A stretch of 64,000 bases of DNA from Planctomycetota bacterium (lineage in GTDB: Bacteria; Planctomycetota; Phycisphaerae; Phycisphaerales; SM1A02): assembly GCA_027618565.1 (NCBI GenBank), contig JAQCEQ010000003.1, positions 46,662 through 110,661 on the forward strand. Reading direction: 5' to 3'. A program made the translations under genes and the position numbers. Of this stretch, positions 40,135 to 49,072 are shown piece by piece. Position 1 is the stretch's first letter; each line of letters begins with the position of its first letter. The notes below the pieces were generated by a model that made no database searches, had not been told where the DNA came from, and worked only from the letters and a program-made list of their open reading frames with translations.

Positions 40135-41895
40135 ATGCGCGCACGGAGCATTGACGAACTCAAGGGACGGCGCATCGGGCGTGTCCTCAACAAGCTTGGA
40201 TTGCTCACCAAGGAGCAGGCCGAGCAGGCGATGCACGAGCAGATCGAGTCTCGACGCGACCCCAAGTCTGATCGCTCCGGGACGACGATCGGCTCCATCT
40301 GCGTGGCGAAGGGGTGGGTCACAGAGCGGCAAGTCGAACAGGCCATCGCTGGGTCGAAGGGGTTTGACTATCTGCCTTCGCTGGAGGGGGTGGAGGTGCC
40401 CCCCGAGTGTGCCGAGCGAGTGACGGCTCAGTCGGCCCGATCCTTCAAGATCATTCCGCTGGCGTGGGACAACTCGACTCGACAGCTCCGCGTGGCCGTC
40501 GCCGGTGTCGAGGGGGCTCTGGACACGACCTCGATCGCGCAACTCCTCAGCTGTCGCGTCGAGGCCATCGTCGCGCCGGCTGCCGAGATTGATGCCGCGC
40601 TCAAGCGCCTCTACGGCGGGGCGTCGGGTGCGCCGACGGTGGCTGCGGAGCGAGACCTCTCCGAGGCGGTCAAGGCTGCGGCTGGCCGCGGCGAGTCGTT
40701 GGACATAGAGACGCTTGCGAAGGCGGCCGACGCGAACGAAATCGTCCAGCTGGTGAACCTCATGGTGCTGACCGCGGTGCAGGAGCGCGCCTCTGACATC
40801 CACCTGGAGCCATTCGAGACTGGATTCCGCGTGCGGCAACGCATCGACGGCGTGCTCTACGAGATGAAGGGGATCGATCCAAGCCTGGCCAGCGCGTGTG
40901 TCAGCCGCGTGAAGGTCATGGCCAAGCTCAACATCGCCGAGCGCCGCTTGCCGCAGGATGGACGCATCGCACTGAAGTTTGGTGGCAAGCCCATCGACAT
41001 GCGTGTCTCAGTCCTCCCCACCATCTTCGGGGAGAGCGTGGTGCTCCGTGTCTTGGACCGCTCCAACGTCCAGCTGGACCTGCACAACATCGGCCTTCGA
41101 GACGACGAACTGGCCAAGGTTGAACGGATCATCCGCAAGCCCAATGGCATCGTGGTGGTCACGGGTCCAACCGGCTCCGGAAAGACCACCACGCTGTACG
41201 CGGCCCTCTCCGCCCTCAACGACATCGAGACGAAACTGCTCACCGCCGAGGATCCTGTCGAGTACGACATCGACGGGCTCATCCAGTGCCAGGTGAACCT
41301 GGATCAGGAGCTCACCTTCGCCAAGTTGCTGCGGTCCTTCCTGCGTCAGGACCCCGACGTGATCCTGATCGGCGAGATTCGTGACCTTGAGACGGCTCAG
41401 ATCGCCATCCAGGCGTCGCTCACCGGGCACTTGGTGCTGACGACGCTCCACACCAACGATGCGCCCAGCAGCATCCTCCGCTTGCTGGACCTGGGGGTGG
41501 AGAACTTCCTGCTCACGGCCACCCTTGAGGCCATCGTCGCGCAGCGGCTCGTGCGGCGCATCTGCGTCCATTGCAAGGAAGAGTTCTCGCCCACGGAGGC
41601 GGAGTCGATGGAGCTGGGACTGAGGCTGGCCGACCTTGGGGGGCGGACGCTCCACCGGGGCAAGGGCTGCGACAAGTGCAGCGGCGGCTACCGCGGCCGG
41701 CGGGCCCTCTTCGAGATCATGGCGATGGACGACGACCTGCGCGAGCTGGTGATGCAGAACGCCTCCACCTCCGTGCTTGCGGCGGAATGCAGGAAGCGAG
41801 GGATGCGCACGCTCCGAGAGAGCGGCCTTCTGGCGCTGTACGAAGGACAGACCACGATTGAAGAGGTTGTGCGCGAGACACTCGGCGACGAGTGA
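40135..41895 (+). CDS. GspE/PilB-type assembly ATPase (second copy)
   Basis: 586 residues from ATG 40135. N-terminal GspE_N-like domain (GRVLNKLGLLTKEQAEQAM, GSICVAKGWVTERQVEQAI), then the ATPase core with ASDIHLEPFETGFRVRQRIDG, Walker A GPTGSGKTTT at residue 344, Asp box EDPVEYDIDGLIQCQV, Walker B DVILIGEIRD, His box GHLVLTTLHTNDAPSS, and a tetracysteine zinc site (CVHCKE ... CDKCSGGYRGR). It differs clearly from the copy at 37047, so it is an old paralogue and not a recent duplication. It lies directly before the GspF-type gene (26-base gap), so it is probably the ATPase that drives pseudopilin assembly encoded downstream. Confidence 0.95.
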   Translation: MRARSIDELKGRRIGRVLNKLGLLTKEQAEQAMHEQIESRRDPKSDRSGTTIGSICVAKGWVTERQVEQAIAGSKGFDYLPSLEGVEVPPECAERVTAQSARSFKIIPLAWDNSTRQLRVAVAGVEGALDTTSIAQLLSCRVEAIVAPAAEIDAALKRLYGGASGAPTVAAERDLSEAVKAAAGRGESLDIETLAKAADANEIVQLVNLMVLTAVQERASDIHLEPFETGFRVRQRIDGVLYEMKGIDPSLASACVSRVKVMAKLNIAERRLPQDGRIALKFGGKPIDMRVSVLPTIFGESVVLRVLDRSNVQLDLHNIGLRDDELAKVERIIRKPNGIVVVTGPTGSGKTTTLYAALSALNDIETKLLTAEDPVEYDIDGLIQCQVNLDQELTFAKLLRSFLRQDPDVILIGEIRDLETAQIAIQASLTGHLVLTTLHTNDAPSSILRLLDLGVENFLLTATLEAIVAQRLVRRICVHCKEEFSPTEAESMELGLRLADLGGRTLHRGKGCDKCSGGYRGRRALFEIMAMDDDLRELVMQNASTSVLAAECRKRGMRTLRESGLLALYEGQTTIEEVVRETLGDE

Positions 41896-41921
41896 TCCAC
41901 CGCACGAGGAATTGACCAACC

Positions 41922-43184
41922 ATGCCAACATTTGCGTACCAAGCCAAGGACAACGCCGGCAAGAAGGCCAATGGCGAGATCGAGGCCGCCAATGCCGAAG
42001 AGGCCAAGCGACTCCTCTACGGCCGCGGCCTGACGGGCGCTTCGCTCAAGGTCAAGAAGGAGGCCGAGAAGAAATCCGGCGCGAAGAAGAAGAAGGGGTT
42101 CTCTCTGGCGATCGGCGGCGTCGGCGCCAAGCAGCTCACCACCTTTACCCGCCAGCTCTCCACGCTGCAGGACGCGGGCTTGCCGCTCCTGCGCTCCCTC
42201 CAGATCCTGCGCGATCAGCAGAAGGCTGGGAGGCTCAAGAGCACGCTGGAGACCGTCTGCGAAGATGTCTCCAGCGGCGACTCGCTCTCGATTGCCTTCG
42301 CCAAGCACCCCAAGGCATTTGACCGCCTCTATGTGAAGATGGTGGCCGCCGGCGAGGTTGGCGGCGTGCTTGATGTCATTCTGCAGCGTCTGGCCGAGTT
42401 CATGGAGAAGGGACAGCGCCTCAAGCGTCGCATCATCGGCGCGATGATCTACCCTTCGGTCGTCATCTGCATTGCCGTGGCGATCGTCACGGGCATCATG
42501 TACTTCGTCATCCCGAAGTTCCAGGAGATCTTCAACGATTTCGACGTCAAGTTGCCCGGGTTGACGCTCTTCCTGATCGATGCGTCTCGCTGGGTGGCGG
42601 GACAGAACCCCGGCCAGACCATACCCGGGGCGGCCTGGATCGCGTTCTCGCCGTTCATCGTGTACTTCTCGGTGATCCTGATACGAAAGACCAAGTTCGG
42701 GAGGGCTGCCACGGATGTCATACGGAGCAGAGTCCCAGTGATTGGCGCGCTGGTGCGGAAGACCGCCATTGCCCGATTCACTCGAACATTGGGCACGCTG
42801 GTGACCGCGGGCGTCCCCATCCTGGAGGCGATCAACATCACGCGCGACACCTCGGGCAACTGGCTCTACGAGCGCGCCCTCCAGCGCGTGCATGACTCGA
42901 TCCGCGAGGGCGAGACATTCGCCAAGCCGCTGCGCGAGTCCAAGGTCTGCGACTCCATCGTGGTGAACATGATCGACGTCGGCGAGGAGACCGGCGACAT
43001 GGACATCATGCTCATGAAGATCGCCGACAACTACGAGGAAGAAGTGGATGTGGCGGTCGGCAGCCTCCTGAGCCTGCTGGAGCCGTTCATGGTGGTCATC
43101 CTGGGCGGCATCGTCGGCACGATCGTGCTGGCGCTCTTCATGCCGCTGGTCTCCATGATCGAGAGCGTCTCGTCCGCGAAGTGA
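41922..43184 (+). CDS. GspF/PilC-type inner-membrane platform protein
   Basis: 420 residues, the normal size. It starts MPTFAYQAKDNAGKKANGEI, the family's N-terminus, followed by a Lys-rich linker and two T2SSF domains: FTRQLSTLQDAGLPLLRSLQ with VKMVAAGEVGGVLDVIL, and FTRTLGTLVTAGVPILEAI with VVNMIDVGEETGDMDIML. Three membrane helices are visible (YPSVVICIAVAIVTGIMYFVIP, the AFSPFIVYFSVILI region, and FMVVILGGIVGTIVLALFMPL). It couples the ATPase to pilin polymerisation in the inner membrane. ATG 41922 lies 26 bases after the ATPase gene. Confidence 0.95.
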   Translation: MPTFAYQAKDNAGKKANGEIEAANAEEAKRLLYGRGLTGASLKVKKEAEKKSGAKKKKGFSLAIGGVGAKQLTTFTRQLSTLQDAGLPLLRSLQILRDQQKAGRLKSTLETVCEDVSSGDSLSIAFAKHPKAFDRLYVKMVAAGEVGGVLDVILQRLAEFMEKGQRLKRRIIGAMIYPSVVICIAVAIVTGIMYFVIPKFQEIFNDFDVKLPGLTLFLIDASRWVAGQNPGQTIPGAAWIAFSPFIVYFSVILIRKTKFGRAATDVIRSRVPVIGALVRKTAIARFTRTLGTLVTAGVPILEAINITRDTSGNWLYERALQRVHDSIREGETFAKPLRESKVCDSIVVNMIDVGEETGDMDIMLMKIADNYEEEVDVAVGSLLSLLEPFMVVILGGIVGTIVLALFMPLVSMIESVSSAK

Positions 43185-43187
43185 TGC

Positions 43188-44312
43188 GTGAAGCCTGAAG
43201 CAATGCGTGACTCGAAGCACCAGCCCGAACTGAGCCCACTCCCGACGCGCGCGCCTCAAGCGCACCGGGCGTTCCCGCGTGCGTTCACGCTCCTGGAGCT
43301 GTTGGTCACCATCGGCATCATCGTGGCGCTGCTCGGCGTGCTGCTGGTCGGGCTCAACCGTGCCAGCGCATTCAGCAAGGTGGCCAAGACGCAGACCCTG
43401 ATGCACTCCCTCATGTCCGCACTGAGCCAGTTCCGCGAGGACACGGGGTACTACCCGCCGGTCCTTGGTGTCGGGACGGCCAGCGGCGCCGTGTCCAGCG
43501 TGGCGGGCACTCGAGGCTTTGCGCGAGACTTGCTGGCGCCTCCGGCGATCGCGAACGCCAACGCTCCGACGGCGGCGGAGGTGGCTTCGGTCAATGCGTG
43601 GTGGTCGATCACTTCGCTTCCCGATTACTTCCTGGGATATGACACGCGGCAGTTCGACGGGTACGGTTTCGACATCGAGCAACCGGTCAACGGAAGCCCC
43701 GGTGCGCGCGAGATCCCGCCCGCGGGCATCCGTCATTCCGGCCGGGACGGTGTGTGGGGGGGAGCACTGAACCCGAAGATCCTGGCCGCCAATGCCATCG
43801 GCTACTACAAGCAACGCAATCCCGGAAACGGGGCGAGCGGCAACCCCAACACTTGGGATGGTCAGGGCGTGCGTGGCGCCGTCCTTGGGCCGTACCTGGA
43901 ACTCAAGGACTCTGACATCATCGGGGGGATCTCGGGCGCGGATGCGCAGGGCGAGCCGATCGTGCTTCGCGCCGAGGAGACACCCAATTTCGACGCGCTG
44001 CCGAAGTGCTTCATCGACTACTGGGGTCGCCCGATCCGGTTCTATCGCCGCGGCTACAACGCCCTGGACCCCGCCAGCACGAGCACTGACTTCCACCTTT
44101 CGGATGTGGTGGCGTTGCGGCCGCAATCGATCACCCCAGGCACCGAATCCGACGGGTATGCCGATACCACCGGCGACACCAGTTCGACCCGCGCCTTGGT
44201 CGCGGCAGAGTTCGCGCTGCTGTCCACTGGTCCCGATCGCGCCTGGAACGCCCTCGTCCGCGTGGACAACGCGGGCACCAACGCCGACAACATCGTGGAG
44301 ACTGGGCCATGA
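43188..44312 (+). CDS. Prepilin-type (pseudopilin) protein 1
   Basis: 374 residues from GTG 43188, or 369 from ATG 43203. A leader of about 30 residues precedes the class III signal RA/FTLLELLVTIGIIVALLGVLLVG. Phe+1 and Glu+5 are present, but Ala replaces the usual Gly before the cleavage site. The C-terminal part has the GspG-like DYWGRPIRFYRRG and FALLSTGPDRAWN pattern. Several hundred residues of insertion make it more than twice a normal pseudopilin. It starts three bases after the GspF stop and overlaps the next gene as ATGA. It is expected to be processed by a prepilin peptidase and assembled in the inner membrane. Confidence 0.88.
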   Translation: MKPEAMRDSKHQPELSPLPTRAPQAHRAFPRAFTLLELLVTIGIIVALLGVLLVGLNRASAFSKVAKTQTLMHSLMSALSQFREDTGYYPPVLGVGTASGAVSSVAGTRGFARDLLAPPAIANANAPTAAEVASVNAWWSITSLPDYFLGYDTRQFDGYGFDIEQPVNGSPGAREIPPAGIRHSGRDGVWGGALNPKILAANAIGYYKQRNPGNGASGNPNTWDGQGVRGAVLGPYLELKDSDIIGGISGADAQGEPIVLRAEETPNFDALPKCFIDYWGRPIRFYRRGYNALDPASTSTDFHLSDVVALRPQSITPGTESDGYADTTGDTSSTRALVAAEFALLSTGPDRAWNALVRVDNAGTNADNIVETGP

Positions 44313-45055
44313 CCTTGCATCGGGCACGCAGGGCACGCCTCGCGGCAGGCTCGCAGGGCCGCGGCTTCACGCTGCTGGAGCTGGTGGTGGTCATGGGCAT
44401 CATCCTGATCCTGATCGGTCTGGTCCTGGCGGTGAGTGGTTCGTTGACCGCCAGCGCGGAGAAGCGTGCGCTGGAACAGGCATTCTCGATCTTGGACGCC
44501 GCGGTGCAGGAGTGGCAGGTAGAGATGGGGAGGGAGATGACCTTTCGGCGGACCCAGGTGGTGACGGGATTCACGACAGACCCGATCACGCTGGACCACG
44601 ACAGCAACCCGAATACCCCATTGATTACCTTGGGATGGGATGTGCAGGAGGTGCCTACCGCTCAGGCCGACACGCAGAGCCGGACATTTCTCGACGTGAT
44701 TGCCTACACGGAGCGTCCGCGAGAAATCCTCGCCAACCTGCCGGCCAAGGTCCTCGTGAAGATGCCCGGCACCACGGCCACGCAATCCGAGCTCATCGAC
44801 CCGTGGGGCAAGCCGATCCGCGTGGTGTTCCCGTGCCGCAAGTGGGGGGAGGGCACTGGGCCGGACACGGCGGCAGCAGATGCCGACGGCACCGTGCGCT
44901 CCGCGCAGGAGACTCTGCTCGGCTCTTGCCTCGACCGGCGCATCCGCTTCTTGAGCGCGGGTCCCGATGGCGTCTTTGGCGACATCACGCAGCCAACCTC
45001 GTCCACGCTCTACAAGTTGAGCGAGGACAACATCGAGAGTTACCCCACCCGATGA
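44309..45055 (+). CDS. Prepilin-type (pseudopilin) protein 2, GspG-like
   Basis: 248 residues. The signal is canonical: GRG/FTLLELVVVMGIILILIGLVLAV with Gly-1, Phe+1 and Glu+5. Its C-terminus has the GspG hallmarks LIDPWGKPIRVVFP and RRIRFLSAGPDGVFGDI, where calcium is bound in known major pseudopilins. This makes it the best candidate for the major subunit of this system, although it is longer than GspG (about 140 residues). ATG 44309 and stop 45055 each overlap the neighbouring genes by four bases, which signals translational coupling along the operon. Confidence 0.9.
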   Translation: MTLHRARRARLAAGSQGRGFTLLELVVVMGIILILIGLVLAVSGSLTASAEKRALEQAFSILDAAVQEWQVEMGREMTFRRTQVVTGFTTDPITLDHDSNPNTPLITLGWDVQEVPTAQADTQSRTFLDVIAYTERPREILANLPAKVLVKMPGTTATQSELIDPWGKPIRVVFPCRKWGEGTGPDTAAADADGTVRSAQETLLGSCLDRRIRFLSAGPDGVFGDITQPTSSTLYKLSEDNIESYPTR

Positions 45056-45972
45056 TCCGCACCCCGCCCATCACCGGCCGATTCGCTCGCCGAGCCTTCA
45101 CGCTCGCGGAGTTGCTGGTCGTCATGGGGATCATCGCGCTCCTGGCCACGCTCACCGCCATCAGTGTGAACAAGGTCGCGGCCACTTCGCGCCTGGCGAC
45201 CGGCACGAACACGGTGATGGCGGCACTGGGCGAGGCGCGGGCGATCTCGATCCGGGAGAACAAACCCACCTGTGTCGCCTTCGGCGTCTTCAGGGCCAAT
45301 TCTGCGTCGGACCAACACGCGACGGTGGTGGTGGCCATGGGGACGGGTCGCATACTCAATCTCAACCCAGGTGCTGGCGCTACGGACAATGACCTCATCG
45401 CCGAGGAGTTCCTCCCGGTGGATGGTGTGCCGGTTCGGCGACTGCCCATTGGCATCAAGGTGGCGGGGCCGTTCACCGACTATTCCAGTCCACAGTATGG
45501 ATCGGCAGACGAAACTTGGGTGACTCAGCCGGAATTCTCAAACGCGGAGAACGGCACCATGCTGGTGGTGCGCTTTGGCCCCGACGGCAGCGTCCAGACG
45601 CGCAATCCAGCCCTGCCCGCCAACATCACGCCCACGGCCGCGACCGACACCGCCTATGCGTCGCTCTGGGTGGACCTCGACCGAGATGGGTTGGTCGACA
45701 TCGGCACCACCACCGGCAGCTCCAACGGCAAGTACTTTGATTACGACGAGCTTCTCGACGAGCCCGTCGGCGATGTCGTGGAGTTCCTGGCTATCTACGA
45801 CGATCGTGATGCTCGGGAGCGGTATCAACCTGCGGCGTGGAACCCGTTAACGGGAGGCGGCACCAACGCCGCAGAGGACGCTCGCCGCGCCGACCTCACC
45901 GAGTACATCGACCAGTTCGCGGACCGCATCCACTTCAATCGCTACACCGGCGTGGCAGGGAGGGTGCGTTGA
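45052..45972 (+). CDS. Prepilin-type (pseudopilin) protein 3, GspH-like
   Basis: 306 residues from ATG 45052, overlapping the previous stop as ATGA. The leader ends RRA/FTLAELLVVMGIIALLATLTAISV: Glu+5 is present and Ala is at -1. The order of segments (helix, then ATGTNTVMAALGEARAISIRENKPT) follows the GspH/FimT pattern, in which the region after the helix begins with a paired helix and strand. A calcium-like loop, DLDRDGLVDIG, lies near residue 205. It ends four bases into the following TTG start. It is probably a minor subunit at the tip complex. Confidence 0.87.
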   Translation: MIRTPPITGRFARRAFTLAELLVVMGIIALLATLTAISVNKVAATSRLATGTNTVMAALGEARAISIRENKPTCVAFGVFRANSASDQHATVVVAMGTGRILNLNPGAGATDNDLIAEEFLPVDGVPVRRLPIGIKVAGPFTDYSSPQYGSADETWVTQPEFSNAENGTMLVVRFGPDGSVQTRNPALPANITPTAATDTAYASLWVDLDRDGLVDIGTTTGSSNGKYFDYDELLDEPVGDVVEFLAIYDDRDARERYQPAAWNPLTGGGTNAAEDARRADLTEYIDQFADRIHFNRYTGVAGRVR

Positions 45973-47312
45973 GTCGCACGGCACGAACGGCGATCGCGAG
46001 TACGAGGCGAGGCTTCTCCCTCATCGAGCTGCTTCTCGCGGTCTTTATCCTGGCGATCGGCATTATTGGCGTCAGCGCAATCTTCCCGGCGGGAATCGTG
46101 CAGCAGCGCGCCGCGCAGGATGACACCTTTGGACCCCTGGTTGCTGAGAGCGCACTCTCCGTGTTGCGTGGCAAGGTGCGGGTGCGGGACTTTGGATCCT
46201 TTGAGCAATTCCAGGATGGATCGGGCATCGCCAGCCCAGATTTCCTGCCCGGCCTGGTCGGCTCCACGCCAATCATCCACCCGCAGACCCTGGCCACCAA
46301 CTTCCCATCGATGGTGCCGGCCAACTACAGGCCGCTCGTCGGTGACTGGCGGTGGAAGCGGCCGGCGATCATCTTCCAGGACACAATCGCGGGGCTGAGT
46401 CCAGGTACCGGCTACCAGTCGGCGATCGACATCTTCGGCGCGACGGTCTTCGAGACGATCAATGCGGGCACCGGGTCCTACATCGCGCGCGTGGCTCCCG
46501 CCAATGTGCGTTGCGAGACGACCCTCTCGGGCTACCCGATGACCGCCGGGAACCTGGGGCGTTGCTACGGCATCCCTTGGAACATCGATTCGCAAGGGTC
46601 ACCGCCCTGGGCCATCGTCACGATGCGCGAGCGGACCTGGCCGCAGGGTGCGGACTACGACCCCAGCAATGGCAATGGCAATGGCTCGCTGGCGAAGCAG
46701 CAGTATGTGTGGGACTGCATGTTCCGACGCAAGGGCGGTCGCATTCAGGTGGCGGTCTTTGTCTATCGAACGGCCAGCCCGGGCGGCGAGTCCTCGCCGT
46801 ACATCGTCCCCACGAATCAAATCACCGCGAGCCCCACAGATCCACTGGGCGGGCCTCTGCCTGTCTTTCCGCGCAGTTACATCCTTCCAATCTCGCCGAC
46901 CAACGAGCGCTGGGGAACCGGCGGCCTGGATAACAATCTGCAGACGGCGGCGGACGCCACGGTCGTTCCAGGCACGAACGCGAACACGGGACCTGGCAAT
47001 TGGACGCTGAGCGATGACGCTTTTGCCTGGCAGGCACCCGGACAATGGATTCTGGACACCTACGGCTCCGTGCATCGATTTGCGCGTGGCCGCCGGAACA
47101 AGTCGGAGGGACCGTGCCGGCTGACCAGCCCCATCCAGTTCCAGGCGCCGTGCGCCGCCAACTTCCCCTACGGATGGACGCCGTTCAACTCCGGGACCTT
47201 TGACGCAGGTCAGGTCTCCAACAGCTGGATCGACCAGATTTGGTTCATGCCCACCATCGACTCTGCAGGCAACACCATCACTCCGGTCTTCATCGCGGTG
47301 CAGGAGCTTTGA
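45969..47312 (+). CDS. Prepilin-type (pseudopilin) protein 4, PilV/GspI-like
   Basis: 447 residues from TTG 45969. The rare start is supported by GGAGG nine bases upstream and by the TTGA overlap with the previous stop. The signal RRG/FSLIELLLAVFILAIGIIGVSAIFPAG has Glu+5 and the 'ExLLAVxILxIGIxG' look of PilV/GspI minor pilins. The rest, about 390 residues, is a large extracytoplasmic part rich in Trp, Pro and Asn with no family I recognise. The stop shares one base with the next ATG (TGATG). Confidence 0.87.
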   Translation: MSRTARTAIASTRRGFSLIELLLAVFILAIGIIGVSAIFPAGIVQQRAAQDDTFGPLVAESALSVLRGKVRVRDFGSFEQFQDGSGIASPDFLPGLVGSTPIIHPQTLATNFPSMVPANYRPLVGDWRWKRPAIIFQDTIAGLSPGTGYQSAIDIFGATVFETINAGTGSYIARVAPANVRCETTLSGYPMTAGNLGRCYGIPWNIDSQGSPPWAIVTMRERTWPQGADYDPSNGNGNGSLAKQQYVWDCMFRRKGGRIQVAVFVYRTASPGGESSPYIVPTNQITASPTDPLGGPLPVFPRSYILPISPTNERWGTGGLDNNLQTAADATVVPGTNANTGPGNWTLSDDAFAWQAPGQWILDTYGSVHRFARGRRNKSEGPCRLTSPIQFQAPCAANFPYGWTPFNSGTFDAGQVSNSWIDQIWFMPTIDSAGNTITPVFIAVQEL

Positions 47313-49072
47313 TGCACACGACCTCACGCCAGCACGGACGCGCGTTCACGCTCACCGAGATCTTGGTGGCCGTCGTCGTGCTGGTGGTGGTGATCGCTGC
47401 CACGGCGCAGATTTTCGGGACCGCAGGAAAAGTGGCGGGGCTGGGGCAGGCGAACCAAGACCTGCTGCAGGAGTCCAGCGTCGTGGAGCGGATGGTCCGC
47501 CAGGATCTGGAGGCATTGGCCAATGAGGGATACATGCTCATCCAGTGCGTGGCGGTCCGAAACGATGCACCGCGCTTCTGGCCAACAGGTGATCCGAACG
47601 CTCCGCTTCTGGATGCCACCAAGGACGCGGGCGAGTATCTACGCGCGGATCGGATCGTGTTCTTCCGGCACGGTCAAGAAGAGACGAATCGGTTCATCGG
47701 CAGCCGGGACCAAGGCAGCTTTGGTGGGCTTCCTGCAGCGACGATGTCGCGTGTCACCTATGGCCATGGGGTCCAGATGGCAGACTCGGTCATTGACAAC
47801 GGCACCACCGTCCAGAGACTGGACCCCGCCGGCTTTGACGACGGCCCGTTGACGCCGTGGGCCGGCGACAACCCGCTGGATGGTCCCAGCCTCGACACGC
47901 TGCAGTGGCCAAGCGGTGCCGGCGGACCGCGACGCAACGGTCGTCAGCCCGAGTCTCGCGAATGGATCCTGGCGCGCAGTTCGGTCCTCCTCGCGAACGA
48001 CGGGGGTTCTCGCGACCACCTCTCGACCGACAACTCCTATGGGCCGTCGGCAACCGTCAGCCTCTTTCAGCAGGCAAACGCGTGGCAGTCGGTGAACGCA
48101 CCGACCCCCGCCTACGACATCATCTCCAGCCGCGTCGATGCCGCGACCAGCACGATCGATGAGGTGCAGCGCGCTATTGGGAACGGGCTCGTCCCCGTCA
48201 ATGGATCGTCGTGGGGAGTCTTCTACGAGACCAATCTTCCGTTCTGGACATCGGCCTCCCTGTGGAACCAACAGGTCCGCGGGCGCCTGATCGGAGGCAA
48301 CTTCGGCCCATTCATCGGTGCCGTCCCGGTTGGTGGCTATCCACGCGCTGAAAAAGTAGCACCCAGCATGGATCGACAGGACCAGATGCTGGTGGCGCCG
48401 ATGCTGGCGGGCAACTGCTCGTCGTTCTCGGTCGACTGGACCTGGGACCGGTGGGTGGGACATGAACACACGGGCGATCATGACTCGCCCGATCTCACGG
48501 TGTCGAACGCTGCGGGGACGCAGTCCTGGCCGACGAGCGGTTACATCCCAAACTTCGCAGAACCGCGCGTGTGGTACGGGCTTCCTGATGGGTTGCCTGG
48601 CCAGGGCGGTGCCGGCGCAGGACCCGATGCGCGAGGCATCTACTCGCTGACGGAGCGCGTGGGGACCGGCGCGCCGGCGGGGTTCAGTTTCAGCACCGGA
48701 GCAGCCCAGCCCACGCTGTATCCGCCGCTGTGGGATCCCGTGTCGGGAATCGGGCCGCAACGCATTGAGGGCGGACTCAACGCGTCGCTCGCCGTGCCAC
48801 AGCCCGTCGCCGCCTGGCCATCGAACGGGAACCCCGTGCTGTGGGTGTACACGGCGACCTTCGGCTTCAACCATGACGAAGGGGTGAGTGTCGTGGTGGA
48901 TGCCAGCACCGATCCGGTCACGATCAGGCGATCGTGCCGCACCGATGTGACGCCGCTCCCCAGTGCCCTGCGGTTCACCGCCCGACTGCACGACCAGGAG
49001 AAGCGGATCGAGAAGGGGAAGGAACTGCAGTTTGTCGTGGAACTCACCAGGGCAGGGGGACGAGAACGATGA
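47312..49072 (+). CDS. Prepilin-type (pseudopilin) protein 5, PilW/GspJ-like
   Basis: 586 residues from ATG 47312. The leader is short: HGRA/FTLTEILVAVVVLVVVIAATAQIFGTA, with Glu+5 and Ala-1. Next comes QANQDLLQESSVVERMVRQDLEAL, the amphipathic helix typical of GspJ/PilW subunits. The remaining 500 residues are extracytoplasmic, Gly/Pro/Trp-rich and unrecognised. GspJ is normally about 200 residues. The gene overlaps the next one as ATGA, and both belong to the same message. Confidence 0.85.
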   Translation: MHTTSRQHGRAFTLTEILVAVVVLVVVIAATAQIFGTAGKVAGLGQANQDLLQESSVVERMVRQDLEALANEGYMLIQCVAVRNDAPRFWPTGDPNAPLLDATKDAGEYLRADRIVFFRHGQEETNRFIGSRDQGSFGGLPAATMSRVTYGHGVQMADSVIDNGTTVQRLDPAGFDDGPLTPWAGDNPLDGPSLDTLQWPSGAGGPRRNGRQPESREWILARSSVLLANDGGSRDHLSTDNSYGPSATVSLFQQANAWQSVNAPTPAYDIISSRVDAATSTIDEVQRAIGNGLVPVNGSSWGVFYETNLPFWTSASLWNQQVRGRLIGGNFGPFIGAVPVGGYPRAEKVAPSMDRQDQMLVAPMLAGNCSSFSVDWTWDRWVGHEHTGDHDSPDLTVSNAAGTQSWPTSGYIPNFAEPRVWYGLPDGLPGQGGAGAGPDARGIYSLTERVGTGAPAGFSFSTGAAQPTLYPPLWDPVSGIGPQRIEGGLNASLAVPQPVAAWPSNGNPVLWVYTATFGFNHDEGVSVVVDASTDPVTIRRSCRTDVTPLPSALRFTARLHDQEKRIEKGKELQFVVELTRAGGRER

